A DNA stretch of 64,000 bases, taken from positions 1-64,000 of the forward strand of contig PCXY01000004.1 in the NCBI GenBank assembly GCA_002762785.1. The letters run 5' to 3'. The notes beneath the pieces were generated by a model that had not been told where the DNA came from, did no database searches, and worked only from the letters and a program-made list of their open reading frames with translations. Positions 8,095 through 15,781 of the stretch are shown in pieces (the stretch's first letter is position 1; the number at the start of each line of letters is the position of its first letter). Position numbers and translations under genes: made by a program. The DNA is from Candidatus Woesearchaeota archaeon CG10_big_fil_rev_8_21_14_0_10_45_16 (GTDB taxonomy: Archaea; Nanobdellota; Nanobdellia; Woesearchaeales; GW2011-AR9).

Positions 8095-9861
8095 ATGCCA
8101 GCCATCCAACTTCTGGACGAGGATCTGATCAATAAGATTGCAGCAGGAGAAGTGATCGAAAGACCGGCTTCTGTAGTCAAAGAGCTGGTGGAAAATTCTC
8201 TCGATGCGGGTGCTTCCAGGATCATCGTCCATATTGAAGATTGCGGCAAGAAGCTCATCAAAGTGGCCGACAACGGTCACGGGATGGAGGAAGAAGACGC
8301 CAAACGTTCTATCCTGCGTCATGCTACCAGCAAGATCCGTTCAGCTGATGATCTCTTCAACATCAACACGCTGGGCTTTCGCGGTGAAGCTCTCGCGTCG
8401 ATAGCAGCCGTCTCACAACTTTCTCTTATCACCAAACAGGCTGAAAAGATGGAGGGATTTAACCTCGTCGTCGAAGGCGGCCTTGTCGTCAGTTCCGGGA
8501 TCATCGCTGCTGAAACTGGCACTTCGATAGAAGTCCGCAACTTGTTCTACAACACCCCCGCTAGAAAGAAGTTCCTGAAGACTGATGCCGTGGAGTTAAG
8601 ACACATCATCGACGTTGTCACCTATTACTCACTGTTGAATCCAGCAGTTTCATTTAGACTGGTCCATGAGAAACATACCCTGATCGATGCTCCAGCCGTA
8701 GAAGACCTGCGCAGCAACATAGCTTCTATCTACGGCATCCCGATGGCCAAAGACCTGCTGGATGTCTACTATGAGACTGACGAGGTTAAAGTTAGAGGTT
8801 TCATCGGCAAGCCCTATCAGGCGAGGAACGACAAGAATCAGCAGGCGCTGTTCATCAACGGCCGCTGGGTCAAGAATGCCGACGTCGGCCAGGCGGTCTA
8901 TGACGGATTCCATTCTCTGTTGTTCCACGGTAAGCATCCGATCTATATCCTCAAGGTCCAGCTTGATCCGGAAAAGATCGATGTTAATGTCCATCCCCAG
9001 AAATCAGAAGTAAAGATCGAACAGCGTGAACAGGTGATGAAGACGGTCACGGAAGCGGTCCGCAAGACGCTGGAAGATAATAACTTGATCCCTATCGTCA
9101 ACCTTGAGTTTGAAGAGCAGATGTCGCTGCGTCAGAAAGAAACTAAATATTCATTTGAACCTGAGAAACAGACCGTGCTGAAAGTTAAAGAGACCGCGGC
9201 AGTGATGCAGCCTTCCATCCAGCATGAAGAAGCTTTAGAAGCCTCATACGAAGAACCGCCGCTGCTGGTACAGAAACAGAGAACGCTGCCTGAACTTACT
9301 TTGTTCGGCCAGATCCACAAGACTTTTTTTGTCGCTGAGACCACCGGCGGTGTCTTTTTCATCGATCAGCATGCAGCTCACGAACGCGTGTTGTACGAAG
9401 CTTTCATGGAACAATTCATGGATAATTCCGTGCAGGTCCAGAGCCTGTTGCAAGGCGAGGTCATCGAGCTGTCGCCGGCGGATTTTGTCGTTGCCAGAGA
9501 GAATCTGGTGGCTTTCAAAAGTTTCGGCTTCCAAGCTGAGGAGTTCGGCGAAAATTCCATCGTGCTGAAATCACTGCCTTCCGTCTTCGGCCGGCTGCAG
9601 CCTAAAGAAGCTTTTTTAGAATTCATCTCAGCTTTACAGGATGAGAACAACAGCCTGCTGGCAGCGAAAGAAACTATCATCACCAGGATGGCCTGCCGGG
9701 CCGCCGTCATGGCCGGGGATGAGCTGACTTTGTATCGGATGCAGGAGATCATCAATGATCTTGGGACGAAAGAACATCCATACACCTGTCCGCATGGCCG
9801 GCCGACGATTATAAAGATAACTGCTGATGAGCTGGAGAAGAAGTTTAGAAGGAAGGGATAG
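8095..9861 (+). CDS. mutL: DNA mismatch repair protein MutL, with endonuclease domain
   Basis: Complete 588-aa MutL. N-terminal GHKL ATPase: NKIAAGEVIERPASVVKELVENSLDAGA, DNGHGMEEEDA, and GFRGEALASIAAV, then the transducer domain to ~330. The C-terminal dimerisation/endonuclease domain carries DQHAAHERVLYE (the metal-binding DQHA(X)2E(X)4E motif), ACRAAVMAGD and CPHGRP. So it is the nicking type found in organisms without MutH. MutS is not in this window. MutL is uncommon in archaea, which suggests transfer from bacteria at some point, although codon use looks like the neighbours. Followed closely by the proteasome gene. Confidence 0.97.
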   Translation: MPAIQLLDEDLINKIAAGEVIERPASVVKELVENSLDAGASRIIVHIEDCGKKLIKVADNGHGMEEEDAKRSILRHATSKIRSADDLFNINTLGFRGEALASIAAVSQLSLITKQAEKMEGFNLVVEGGLVVSSGIIAAETGTSIEVRNLFYNTPARKKFLKTDAVELRHIIDVVTYYSLLNPAVSFRLVHEKHTLIDAPAVEDLRSNIASIYGIPMAKDLLDVYYETDEVKVRGFIGKPYQARNDKNQQALFINGRWVKNADVGQAVYDGFHSLLFHGKHPIYILKVQLDPEKIDVNVHPQKSEVKIEQREQVMKTVTEAVRKTLEDNNLIPIVNLEFEEQMSLRQKETKYSFEPEKQTVLKVKETAAVMQPSIQHEEALEASYEEPPLLVQKQRTLPELTLFGQIHKTFFVAETTGGVFFIDQHAAHERVLYEAFMEQFMDNSVQVQSLLQGEVIELSPADFVVARENLVAFKSFGFQAEEFGENSIVLKSLPSVFGRLQPKEAFLEFISALQDENNSLLAAKETIITRMACRAAVMAGDELTLYRMQEIINDLGTKEHPYTCPHGRPTIIKITADELEKKFRRKG

Positions 9862-9936
9862 AAACATTTAAAAATGATCTCTGCTTTTCATACTAAAAAT
9901 AAGAGGTTTGGATCACAATTTCTGGGTGAGTATACT

Positions 9937-10566
9937 ATGGAACAAGGACTAAAAACAGGAACAACTACGATTGGTCTGGTCTGTAAAGACGGCATCGTCT
10001 TGGCAGCAGACAAACGCGCTACCGCCGGCACCATGATTGTCGATAAAAGGGCTGACAAAGTCCATGTGCTTTCTGACAATTTCGCTGTCACCATCGCCGG
10101 CAGCGTCTCCGAAGCGCAATTGCTTATCAAGCTTATCCGCGCTGAACTTAAATTAAAAGAAGTCAGGACCAATAAGCCGGCCAGCGCTAAAGAAGCAGCT
10201 AACCTTTTGGGCGGCATGCTTTATTCCAGCCTGCGCCGCATGAGTATGTTTCCAAGCGTCGCTCATTTCCTATTAGGGGCAAGAGATTCGGAAGGTCTTC
10301 ACCTCTACGATCTCTTTCCGGACGGCAGCGTCACCAAGATCAGGGATTTCATCTCTTCTGGATCTGGTTCGGTCTTCGCCTATGGGGTATTAGAGACACA
10401 ATACAAAGAATCCATGACTACGGCGGAAGGCATCAAGCTGGTTGTCAAAGCGATCAACACGGCTCTTAACCGTGACAGCGCTTCTGGTAACGGCATCGAT
10501 GTAGTCGTCATCACGGAGAAAGACATCCAGAAAGTGATGCAAAAAGAAGTTGAGATAACACTTTAA
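9937..10566 (+). CDS. psmB: Proteasome subunit beta
   Basis: Catalytic subunit of the 20S proteasome, an N-terminal nucleophile threonine protease. The ORF track starts at 9874, but the ATG at 9937 gives the usual short propeptide MEQGLKTG followed by the mature N-terminus TTTIGLVCKDGIVLAADKRATAG. Thr9 of this reading is the active nucleophile; the catalytic lysine lies in ADKRATAG (Lys33 of the mature numbering). 209 aa, typical. No alpha subunit or PAN ATPase is in the window. Confidence 0.96.
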   Translation: MEQGLKTGTTTIGLVCKDGIVLAADKRATAGTMIVDKRADKVHVLSDNFAVTIAGSVSEAQLLIKLIRAELKLKEVRTNKPASAKEAANLLGGMLYSSLRRMSMFPSVAHFLLGARDSEGLHLYDLFPDGSVTKIRDFISSGSGSVFAYGVLETQYKESMTTAEGIKLVVKAINTALNRDSASGNGIDVVVITEKDIQKVMQKEVEITL

Positions 10567-10604
10567 TTTTTTTATAATTACTTATTTTTATAGAGGTTTT
10601 TAAC

Positions 10605-12494
10605 ATGCCAGATATACTGAAAGAAATTTTGAAAGTATTGCCGGAAGGCAAAATCGACAACGCTGCTTTTGAAGGCGCTAACATTGTCGTGTACACGAAA
10701 GATAAAGATTACTTCTCTGATAACAAGGGGACTATCCGCAAGGCCGTCCAGGAGTTTAAGAAAAGGATTGAGCTTCGACCAGATAATTCTCTCTGCATGG
10801 AGCAGGAGAAAGCTAAGAAAGCTATCGGAAAGCTGGTTCCGGCGGAAGCTGGTATCCAAGAATATATCTTTGATCCGCCAAGGTCACAGGTGGTCATCCA
10901 CGCTGACAAGCCGGGATTGGTCATCGGTAAGCAGGGCGAACTGCTAAGACAGATCGCCAACGAAACTTATTGGGTGCCGTTCGTCAAGCGCGTGCCGCCG
11001 ATAAGATCGAAGCTGATCGAGAGTATCCGTTCTGTCTTATATGAAAACGCTGACGAGCGCAAGAAATTTTTAGATAGGACCGGTCATCGTATCTATGACG
11101 GCTGGCTGCGCGAGAAGAAGCACGAATGGGTGAGACTATCCTGCCTTGGAGCTTCAAGACAGGTTGGCCGTACTTGTTTCTTGATCCAGACGCCTGAATC
11201 AAGAGTTCTTATTGACTGCGGTATCGACCCCGGTGAGGAAGGCTCTGAAACGTATCCCTTCCTGGATGCGCCGGAATTTAATATAAGTGAAATCGATGCT
11301 GTAGTAGTGACGCATTCACATCTGGACCATTCCGGTCTGATCCCGTATCTGTTCAAGTACGGCTACGAAGGTCCAGTCTATTGTACTTACCCGACAAGGG
11401 ATGTCATGGCTCTTCTACAGCTGGACATGATCAAGATCCAGCGTAATGAAGGGAAAGAACCGTTGTATACGAGCGAAGAAGTGCGGAAGATGGTCCTTCA
11501 TACCATCTGCCTTGATTATGATGAGGTGGCTGACATCACGCCGGATGTAAGGCTGACATTATATAATGCTGGTCATATCCTTGGCAGTTCCATCGTCCAT
11601 CTGAACATAGGTAATGGTCTGCACAACTTTGCATATACTGGTGATCTAAAGTATGCCCGCACCAATGTCCTGGAGCCAGGAAATACGCAGTTCCCTCGTC
11701 TGGAGACATTGATGATGGAATCAACTTATGGTGGTAAGGATAACGTCATGGCCGAACAGGAAGCTGACGAGTACATGATCAAGATCGTCAAGGAGACTTT
11801 TGAACGTGGCGGCAAGGTTTTGATGCCGGTTCTCGGTTCGGGAAGAGCACAGGAAGTCATGGTTATCGTCGAAAGGTTGATGCGGGAAAAGAAGATCCCT
11901 GACGCGCCGATCTATATTGACGGTATGTTATGGGACATCACCGCTATCCATACTGCCTATCCTGAATATCTTGGTAGAAATCTACGGCAGCAGATCTTCC
12001 ACAAAGAGAACAATCCGTTCCTTTCTGACGTCTTTAAGAAGGTTGGTTCTCATAAGGAGCGTATGCAGATCGTCGAGGAAGAAGGACCATGTCTGATCTT
12101 AGCCACGTCCGGGATGATGACTGGCGGTCCTTCTGTAGAATACTTCAAGCATCTCTGTGAGAGCAGTAAGCATGCTCTTGTATTTTCTTGCTATCAACCT
12201 CCTGGAAGTATGGGTTACCGCATCAGAGGAGGCGAAAAAGAGATCATGTTTAATGAAGCAGGCAAGCAGATCGTCCGTAAAGTTATGATGGATGTCCATA
12301 AAGTTGAGATCACCAACCACTCTGATAGACGGCAGTTGATGAACTATGTTAAGAGGTGCAACCCGCAGCCTCGGAAAGTGATCGTCGTGCACGGAGAGGC
12401 TTCCAGATGCCTGGACTTAGCTTCATCCATCCATAAAGCTTATCGGATCGAGACGGTGGCTCCTAAGAACCTGGAAGTGATAAGGATCAAATAA
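10605..12494 (+). CDS. aCPSF1/FttA: KH-domain beta-CASP ribonuclease, transcription terminator
   Basis: Archaeal homologue of eukaryotic CPSF73, which cleaves nascent RNA and drives transcription termination. Order: N-terminal KH-like region (residues ~1-70), second KH domain with VIGKQGELLRQIA near 105-118, then the metallo-beta-lactamase core with VVVTHSHLDHSGLIPYLF (HxHxDH), later YTGDLKYARTN, and the beta-CASP domain with GRAQEVMVIVERLM and MMTGGPSVEYFKHL. The C-terminal histidine motif is ...KVIVVHGEASRC. 629 aa, normal length. Expressed from its own TATA-like stretch (TTTTTATAA) upstream. Confidence 0.95.
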   Translation: MPDILKEILKVLPEGKIDNAAFEGANIVVYTKDKDYFSDNKGTIRKAVQEFKKRIELRPDNSLCMEQEKAKKAIGKLVPAEAGIQEYIFDPPRSQVVIHADKPGLVIGKQGELLRQIANETYWVPFVKRVPPIRSKLIESIRSVLYENADERKKFLDRTGHRIYDGWLREKKHEWVRLSCLGASRQVGRTCFLIQTPESRVLIDCGIDPGEEGSETYPFLDAPEFNISEIDAVVVTHSHLDHSGLIPYLFKYGYEGPVYCTYPTRDVMALLQLDMIKIQRNEGKEPLYTSEEVRKMVLHTICLDYDEVADITPDVRLTLYNAGHILGSSIVHLNIGNGLHNFAYTGDLKYARTNVLEPGNTQFPRLETLMMESTYGGKDNVMAEQEADEYMIKIVKETFERGGKVLMPVLGSGRAQEVMVIVERLMREKKIPDAPIYIDGMLWDITAIHTAYPEYLGRNLRQQIFHKENNPFLSDVFKKVGSHKERMQIVEEEGPCLILATSGMMTGGPSVEYFKHLCESSKHALVFSCYQPPGSMGYRIRGGEKEIMFNEAGKQIVRKVMMDVHKVEITNHSDRRQLMNYVKRCNPQPRKVIVVHGEASRCLDLASSIHKAYRIETVAPKNLEVIRIK

Positions 12495-12810
12495 GCTGTT
12501 TCCAGCCGTACAGGGCAGCGGTGTAACCAACCCTGCCTTTTGAGGTGTGGATACAGAGAGTATTGTAACGGTCTGCGCAGGTGTTATGGACGAAAGGCCT
12601 AATGGGGTTTTGTCTTTCAAGATCGGCTGCAATCAGTTCCTTGATCGTCTCAAGGTATCTTAAAGGGTCGGTGAAAACTTCAGCAATGTCTCGAGGATGA
12701 CCTTCTTTTTTTCTTCTTTCCCGGTATGTTCTTGTGAAGTCTTCTAAATTGAGAGGGCTCTTAAATTCTATCGCTTTTATGATTCTCTCTGGGTAGAGTT
12801 CTACTTCCAT
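12487..12810 (-). CDS. Small protein of unknown function
   Basis: 107 aa, no recognised family. It is hydrophilic, with an acidic N-terminus and a charged stretch RTYRERRKKEGHP. The tail contains NTCADRYNTLCIHTSKGRVGY, with two cysteines 9 residues apart. It is convergent with aCPSF1 and overlaps its last bases. It reads as a plausible gene because no other frame is open here and the start is preceded by a TATA-like AAATGATAG stretch, but this is weak evidence. Confidence 0.55.
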   Translation of the reverse strand: MEVELYPERIIKAIEFKSPLNLEDFTRTYRERRKKEGHPRDIAEVFTDPLRYLETIKELIAADLERQNPIRPFVHNTCADRYNTLCIHTSKGRVGYTAALYGWKQLI

Positions 12811-12854
12811 GATATCTCTATTTTGGCTATCATTTAAAAGAATTAAGTGAAAAT

Positions 12855-12862
12855 TTTATAAA
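12855..12862 (+). promoter_or_regulatory. TATA box of tRNA-Ser locus
   Basis: TTTATAAA, about 29 bases upstream of the first of three GCCAGCG copies (12887), not of the copy directly attached to the tRNA body (12994). TATA-like sequences lie about 29 bases upstream of position 1 in the tRNA-Arg and tRNA-Thr genes of this window as well, so the first copy occupies the expected transcription start position. Confidence 0.6.
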
Positions 12863-12884
12863 CCAGCTGTGTAATCGTGTCTTT

Positions 12885-13006
12885 ATGCCAGCGTCGCATC
12901 CTTAAAACGATTACTCGTTTTGGGCGCGACTTAGCATTAAATGCCAGCGTCGCATACATAGAGAACAAGTTCTCTGGTCGCGACTCGGTAAATGCCAGCG
13001 TCGCAT
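12885..13006 (+). repeat. Three tandem copies of the tRNA-Ser 5' end, each followed by a hairpin
   Basis: The 15-mer ATGCCAGCGTCGCAT occurs at 12885, 12941 and 12992 (spacings 56 and 51). It contains the 5' acceptor strand GCCAGCG plus TC and the D-stem start GCA. Each copy is followed by a hairpin with a different sequence but intact pairing: AAAACGA/TCGTTTT (12904-10/12915-21), GAGAAC/GTTCTC (12961-66/12969-74), and AGAGGC/GCCTCT (13019-24/13028-33). In the first two, GTCGC also pairs with GCGAC (12926-30; 12980-84), closing a longer stem. Only the third copy leads into the tRNA body. Confidence 0.85.
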
Positions 13007-13148
13007 AACTCGGTGACGAGAGGCGGAGCCTCTGGACTCCCCTCGTCGAGGAATATTGCGCAGGTCTTGAACAGATTTTAGCGATAAGTTAAGATCGATA
13101 GTCAACCTGTTCCTTACGGAATTCTCGGTTCAAATCCGGGCGCTGGCG
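12994..13148 (+). tRNA. tRNA-Ser(UGA), with D-loop insertion and anticodon-loop intron
   Basis: Acceptor stem GCCAGCG (12994-13000)/CGCTGGC (13141-13147), discriminator G (13148), as expected for serine. D-stem GCA (13003-05)/TGC (13057-59). Anticodon stem CAGGT (13061-65)/ACCTG (13105-109), with loop CTTGAA giving anticodon TGA. A long variable arm TTCC-TTAC-GGAA (13110-121), diagnostic for Ser/Leu. T-stem CTCGG/CCGGG with loop TTCAAAT. About 32 extra bases (roughly 13072-13103) follow position 37, the canonical archaeal intron site. The D-loop is 51 bases (13006-13056) rather than ~10, so it holds a second insertion of about 40 bases that folds into hairpins. If transcription starts at the first 5' copy, the functional gene may extend from 12887. 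Confidence 0.85.
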
Positions 13149-13157
13149 CTTTTTTTC
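13149..13157 (+). terminator. T-rich terminator of tRNA-Ser
   Basis: A run of seven to eight T (gcttttttt) follows the discriminator base directly, the usual intrinsic termination signal of archaeal RNA genes. Confidence 0.6.
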
Positions 13158-13237
13158 TTATTTTGAATCTAAAGACTCTCGTCAAGTCTTCCGTTTACTC
13201 GTAAGTATTATAAATAAATTCTTTTCTACAAACACCT

Positions 13238-13450
13238 ATGCCTTCCTACATCGAACTGAACGATTTTCTCAAAATCAACAACGTTGCTGCCACCGGCGGT
13301 AAGGTGAAGATTATCATTCGTTCTGGTATCGTTAAAGTCAATGGTGAAATTGAAACCAGAAATCGCAAGAAGCTGGTGCCGGGGGATAAAGTACAAATTG
13401 AGGAAAGGGTCTTTACTGTAGGCCCGGAAGTGGTAAGAGAGCATTCCTGA
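13238..13450 (+). CDS. S4-domain RNA-binding protein, YbcJ-like
   Basis: 70 aa, consisting of a single S4 RNA-binding domain: YIELNDFLKINNVAATGGKVKIIIRSGIVKVNGEIETRNRKKLVPGDKVQIEE. The G-x-V-x-V-N-G-E...R-x-x-K-L...GD pattern is the S4 core. Stand-alone small S4 proteins bind rRNA or tRNA-like structures; the exact target is unknown. TATA box TTATAAAT at 13209 fits a leaderless mRNA. It is the first protein gene after the tRNA-Ser locus. Confidence 0.85.
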   Translation: MPSYIELNDFLKINNVAATGGKVKIIIRSGIVKVNGEIETRNRKKLVPGDKVQIEERVFTVGPEVVREHS

Positions 13451-13535
13451 TTAACATGATTATTCACCAACGCTTGATGGTCTTAAAATGATTCCTTCCC
13501 AAACATTCTTAAAATAGGCTGCTAAAAATGGCTTC

Positions 13536-14099
13536 ATGCTTAACAAGAACCATCCGGAAGCACTGATCCTCCAAGATTTCAAAGAAGAACTGTATCACGG
13601 CAAGAAACTGCGCGGGCTCTCTACTACAACTGATTCTTTGAACATTCCTGAGATCATCAATTATCTTTCTATTGAAGTCAAAGATACTCAAAAATTACTC
13701 TCAAGACTAGATGACTTGAAGCGTAACCGTTTCATAGAACTCTTACTTCCTCTCAAACTTTACACGCCTGAACTTCTTCCTAAACTGGCTGGGGTTAGAC
13801 GGATCATCATCACTGCCTCAAAGCCGATAGATAATGTTGAAAAGATCTTTGCTGAACTGATCACCAACCGTTTCTATCCTCTCGTCAAAGGAGCTCCTTT
13901 ATGTTCATTGCCGTTAGAGAATACTTATGAGTTCTTTCAGAAAGCTAAACCGACAGAAAAAGCAGCCGCCTGTGATGGCTGTCTGCTTAAAGGTCGCTGC
14001 CCTTCAGACGGTTCTTTTAATCCTCGACCAATTACTATACTAGATAAAGAAGCCCTAAGCTTTATTGAAAAACATGAAAATACTGATAGTCGGTTTTAA
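13536..14099 (+). CDS. Unknown protein with C-terminal Cys cluster, paired with radical SAM gene
   Basis: 187 aa with no family I can name. The C-terminal third has CDGCLLKGRC (residues ~158-167), a cysteine cluster that could bind zinc or an iron-sulfur cluster; an earlier Cys sits in KGAPLCSLP. The middle LAGVRRIIITASKPIDNVEK looks like an alpha/beta core. Its last codons overlap the start of the radical SAM gene by about 26 bases, so the two are very likely translated together and may act in one pathway. Confidence 0.7.
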   Translation: MLNKNHPEALILQDFKEELYHGKKLRGLSTTTDSLNIPEIINYLSIEVKDTQKLLSRLDDLKRNRFIELLLPLKLYTPELLPKLAGVRRIIITASKPIDNVEKIFAELITNRFYPLVKGAPLCSLPLENTYEFFQKAKPTEKAAACDGCLLKGRCPSDGSFNPRPITILDKEALSFIEKHENTDSRF

Positions 14100-15318
14100 T
14101 GTACAGGCAGATGTCTTCCCTCTGGGAGCAGCTTACCTAAAGACATATGCCCGGAAATATCATCCTGACGTAGAGATCGAGATAAAAGAGTTCTCGTTTG
14201 GTAGCCGTTACAATTATGAGACCAATAAGAACACCGAGCTTCAGGCTTTGTCGTACATCCTTCTTAGCAAGCCGGACGTGGTGGCGTTCTCATCCTATAT
14301 CTGGAGCGGGGAGATGGTAAAAGATTTTGCCCGGGCTGTCAAGCAGATCTCCCCTGAGATCAAGACGGTCATCGGCGGTGTGGAAGCGAGTAGCGATATC
14401 CTGACTAAAGATGTTGATTTCATCATCACCGGGGAAGGCGAGATCGCTTTCAAAGAGCTTATCGATCATCTGAAAGGGACCAGAAACCTGGATGAAGTTC
14501 ATAATGTCGTGACTTCAGGGAGGAAGAATCCCATCATCATCGTCGAAAATCTTGATGAGCTGCCGTTCCCGTATGAGATTGAATTAAAGAAAGAATATGC
14601 TGCTGTTCGTTTGGAGACGGCCAGAGGCTGCATCTTCAGCTGTAATTTCTGCCATTATGCTCAGCCGAAACTACGGCATTTCTCCGTAGACTATCTTAAA
14701 AGAAATATTCCCTACCTCTTTGAACATTATGATTTCAAGAACCTCACGATCCTCGATGCCAACTTCAACACCAACAAGGAGCGGATGCTGGCTATCCTTG
14801 ATATCCTCGAACAGGAATTTACGAAGAAGAAGATAAAGCTGAAAGTCCATGTCGAGCTACGTCCGGAACTTATCGATGAAAGATTGGCTGAAGCGATGTC
14901 CCGCTTTTCTTTTTCTCTGGCAGTGGAATTAGGATTGCAATCGACTGATAAAGAAGTGCTGGCTTTTGCCAACCGGCCGACTGACCTGAAAAAAGTCGAA
15001 GAGGCTTTGCTTCATCTTGAGAGATATCGTATCAATTATAAGATCGACCTGATGTACGGCCTGCCGAAAGATACTTTCTTCAAGTTTCTTCATTCGATGC
15101 AGTTTGTCATCAACAATGCCGTCTCTCAGAACAAGGTGGTGGCGCATCATTTCATGCAGCTGAACAACACTGCTTTTGCCGATGCTCCGGGAATCAGCCG
15201 TATCACCCCTGAGCATAGCAGCATGGTGCTGAAGACGGACAGGCAGGACGTATTGGATCTCTATAAGACCAAGCTGTTTGTGGATATGGTCAATGAAGAA
15301 TTGAAATTGTTGAAGTGA
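14074..15318 (+). CDS. B12-binding-domain radical SAM protein
   Basis: N-terminal ~130 residues resemble a cobalamin-binding Rossmann domain (KILIVGFNVQADVFPLGAAYLKTYARKYHP..., VAFSSYIWSGEMV, TVIGGVEAS, FIITGEGEIAFKELIDHL). The radical SAM core starts with RLETARGCIFSCNFCHYAQ, the CxxxCxxC cluster-binding motif. It continues through a TIM-barrel-like region (LTILDANFNTNKERMLAILDIL, AVELGLQSTDKEVL). The ORF track begins at a TTG (14065); ATG 14074 is preferred. Substrate unknown; such enzymes often modify lipids, tRNA or natural products. Overlaps the Cys-cluster gene upstream. Confidence 0.85.
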   Translation: MKILIVGFNVQADVFPLGAAYLKTYARKYHPDVEIEIKEFSFGSRYNYETNKNTELQALSYILLSKPDVVAFSSYIWSGEMVKDFARAVKQISPEIKTVIGGVEASSDILTKDVDFIITGEGEIAFKELIDHLKGTRNLDEVHNVVTSGRKNPIIIVENLDELPFPYEIELKKEYAAVRLETARGCIFSCNFCHYAQPKLRHFSVDYLKRNIPYLFEHYDFKNLTILDANFNTNKERMLAILDILEQEFTKKKIKLKVHVELRPELIDERLAEAMSRFSFSLAVELGLQSTDKEVLAFANRPTDLKKVEEALLHLERYRINYKIDLMYGLPKDTFFKFLHSMQFVINNAVSQNKVVAHHFMQLNNTAFADAPGISRITPEHSSMVLKTDRQDVLDLYKTKLFVDMVNEELKLLK

Positions 15319-15353
15319 TCATCTTTTCTGTCTTTCTTTTTCTTCTTTTATTC

Positions 15354-15638
15354 TCACAACAGATCATCCATGCTGAATTCAGCTCGGCTGAGGTGGTCGC
15401 TGCTGCTGCAATAAGGGCATCGGGGCGCCAACGCTTTAAACTTATACTTACAGCGGCCGCAGAAATAGTTCTCTTTAACTTTTGTCTCTTCTTTCCCCAT
15501 CCGCCAGCGGGGCTGCTGTTTCTGGTAACAGGCGTAACACTGGTAGCGTTTCATCTTCTGATCTACCAGCATAGCTGCCCCTGGATTGACGGAACCGTTA
15601 CACCTATAACATTGTATCGGGACACGGAGAATAGCCAT
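15354..15638 (-). CDS. Double zinc-ribbon protein (paralogue 1 of 3)
   Basis: 94 aa with four CxxC knuckles: CYRC, CYAC, CGRC, CPYC, forming two zinc ribbons. The C-terminal ribbon FCGRCKYKFKALAPRCPYCSSSD closely resembles those of the proteins at 17091 (CMKCKYQFKY...RVCPYC) and 52904 (CSRCKYEFTV...KVCPYC). A TATA-like TTTTTATATTA on the minus strand precedes the start. No enzyme domain is visible; nucleic-acid binding or a partner-docking role is possible. Convergent with the radical SAM gene. Confidence 0.75.
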   Translation of the reverse strand: MAILRVPIQCYRCNGSVNPGAAMLVDQKMKRYQCYACYQKQQPRWRMGKEETKVKENYFCGRCKYKFKALAPRCPYCSSSDHLSRAEFSMDDLL

Positions 15639-15781
15639 ACTTGCCCGGAATAAACAGTAATATAAAAAGTTGTGTTACCCCTAGCCGTAAACGAAATCTG
15701 GATGGGCGGTGCCGGCTCGCTCTGATGTCCGGAGAGTGCATAGATCCAGCCATAAGATTAATATAAGCGGCGGTCTCTTTG
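15639..15781. other. Divergent intergenic region with promoters
   Basis: Holds opposing TATA-like sequences: TTTTTATATTA (minus, for the zinc-ribbon gene) and TTAATATAAG (plus, about 25 bases before the CCA-enzyme ATG). A 13-base string gccggctcgctct here also occurs at about 28127 inside a MITE-like element; it may be a decayed remnant. No other structure is seen. Confidence 0.5.

Noticed and set aside
12885-13006. Possible CRISPR array from three 15-base repeats
   Set aside because: The repeats are too short, the intervening segments are self-complementary hairpins, and the repeat is the 5' end of the adjacent tRNA gene.
12911-13105. 64-aa minus-strand ORF in the tRNA-Ser locus
   Set aside because: Lies over tandem tRNA 5' ends and the tRNA body; its peptide is an artefact of the repeats.
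15315-15653. 112-aa hydrophobic plus-strand ORF
   Set aside because: Antisense to the double-zinc-ribbon gene, whose four CxxC knuckles and paralogues make it the real gene.
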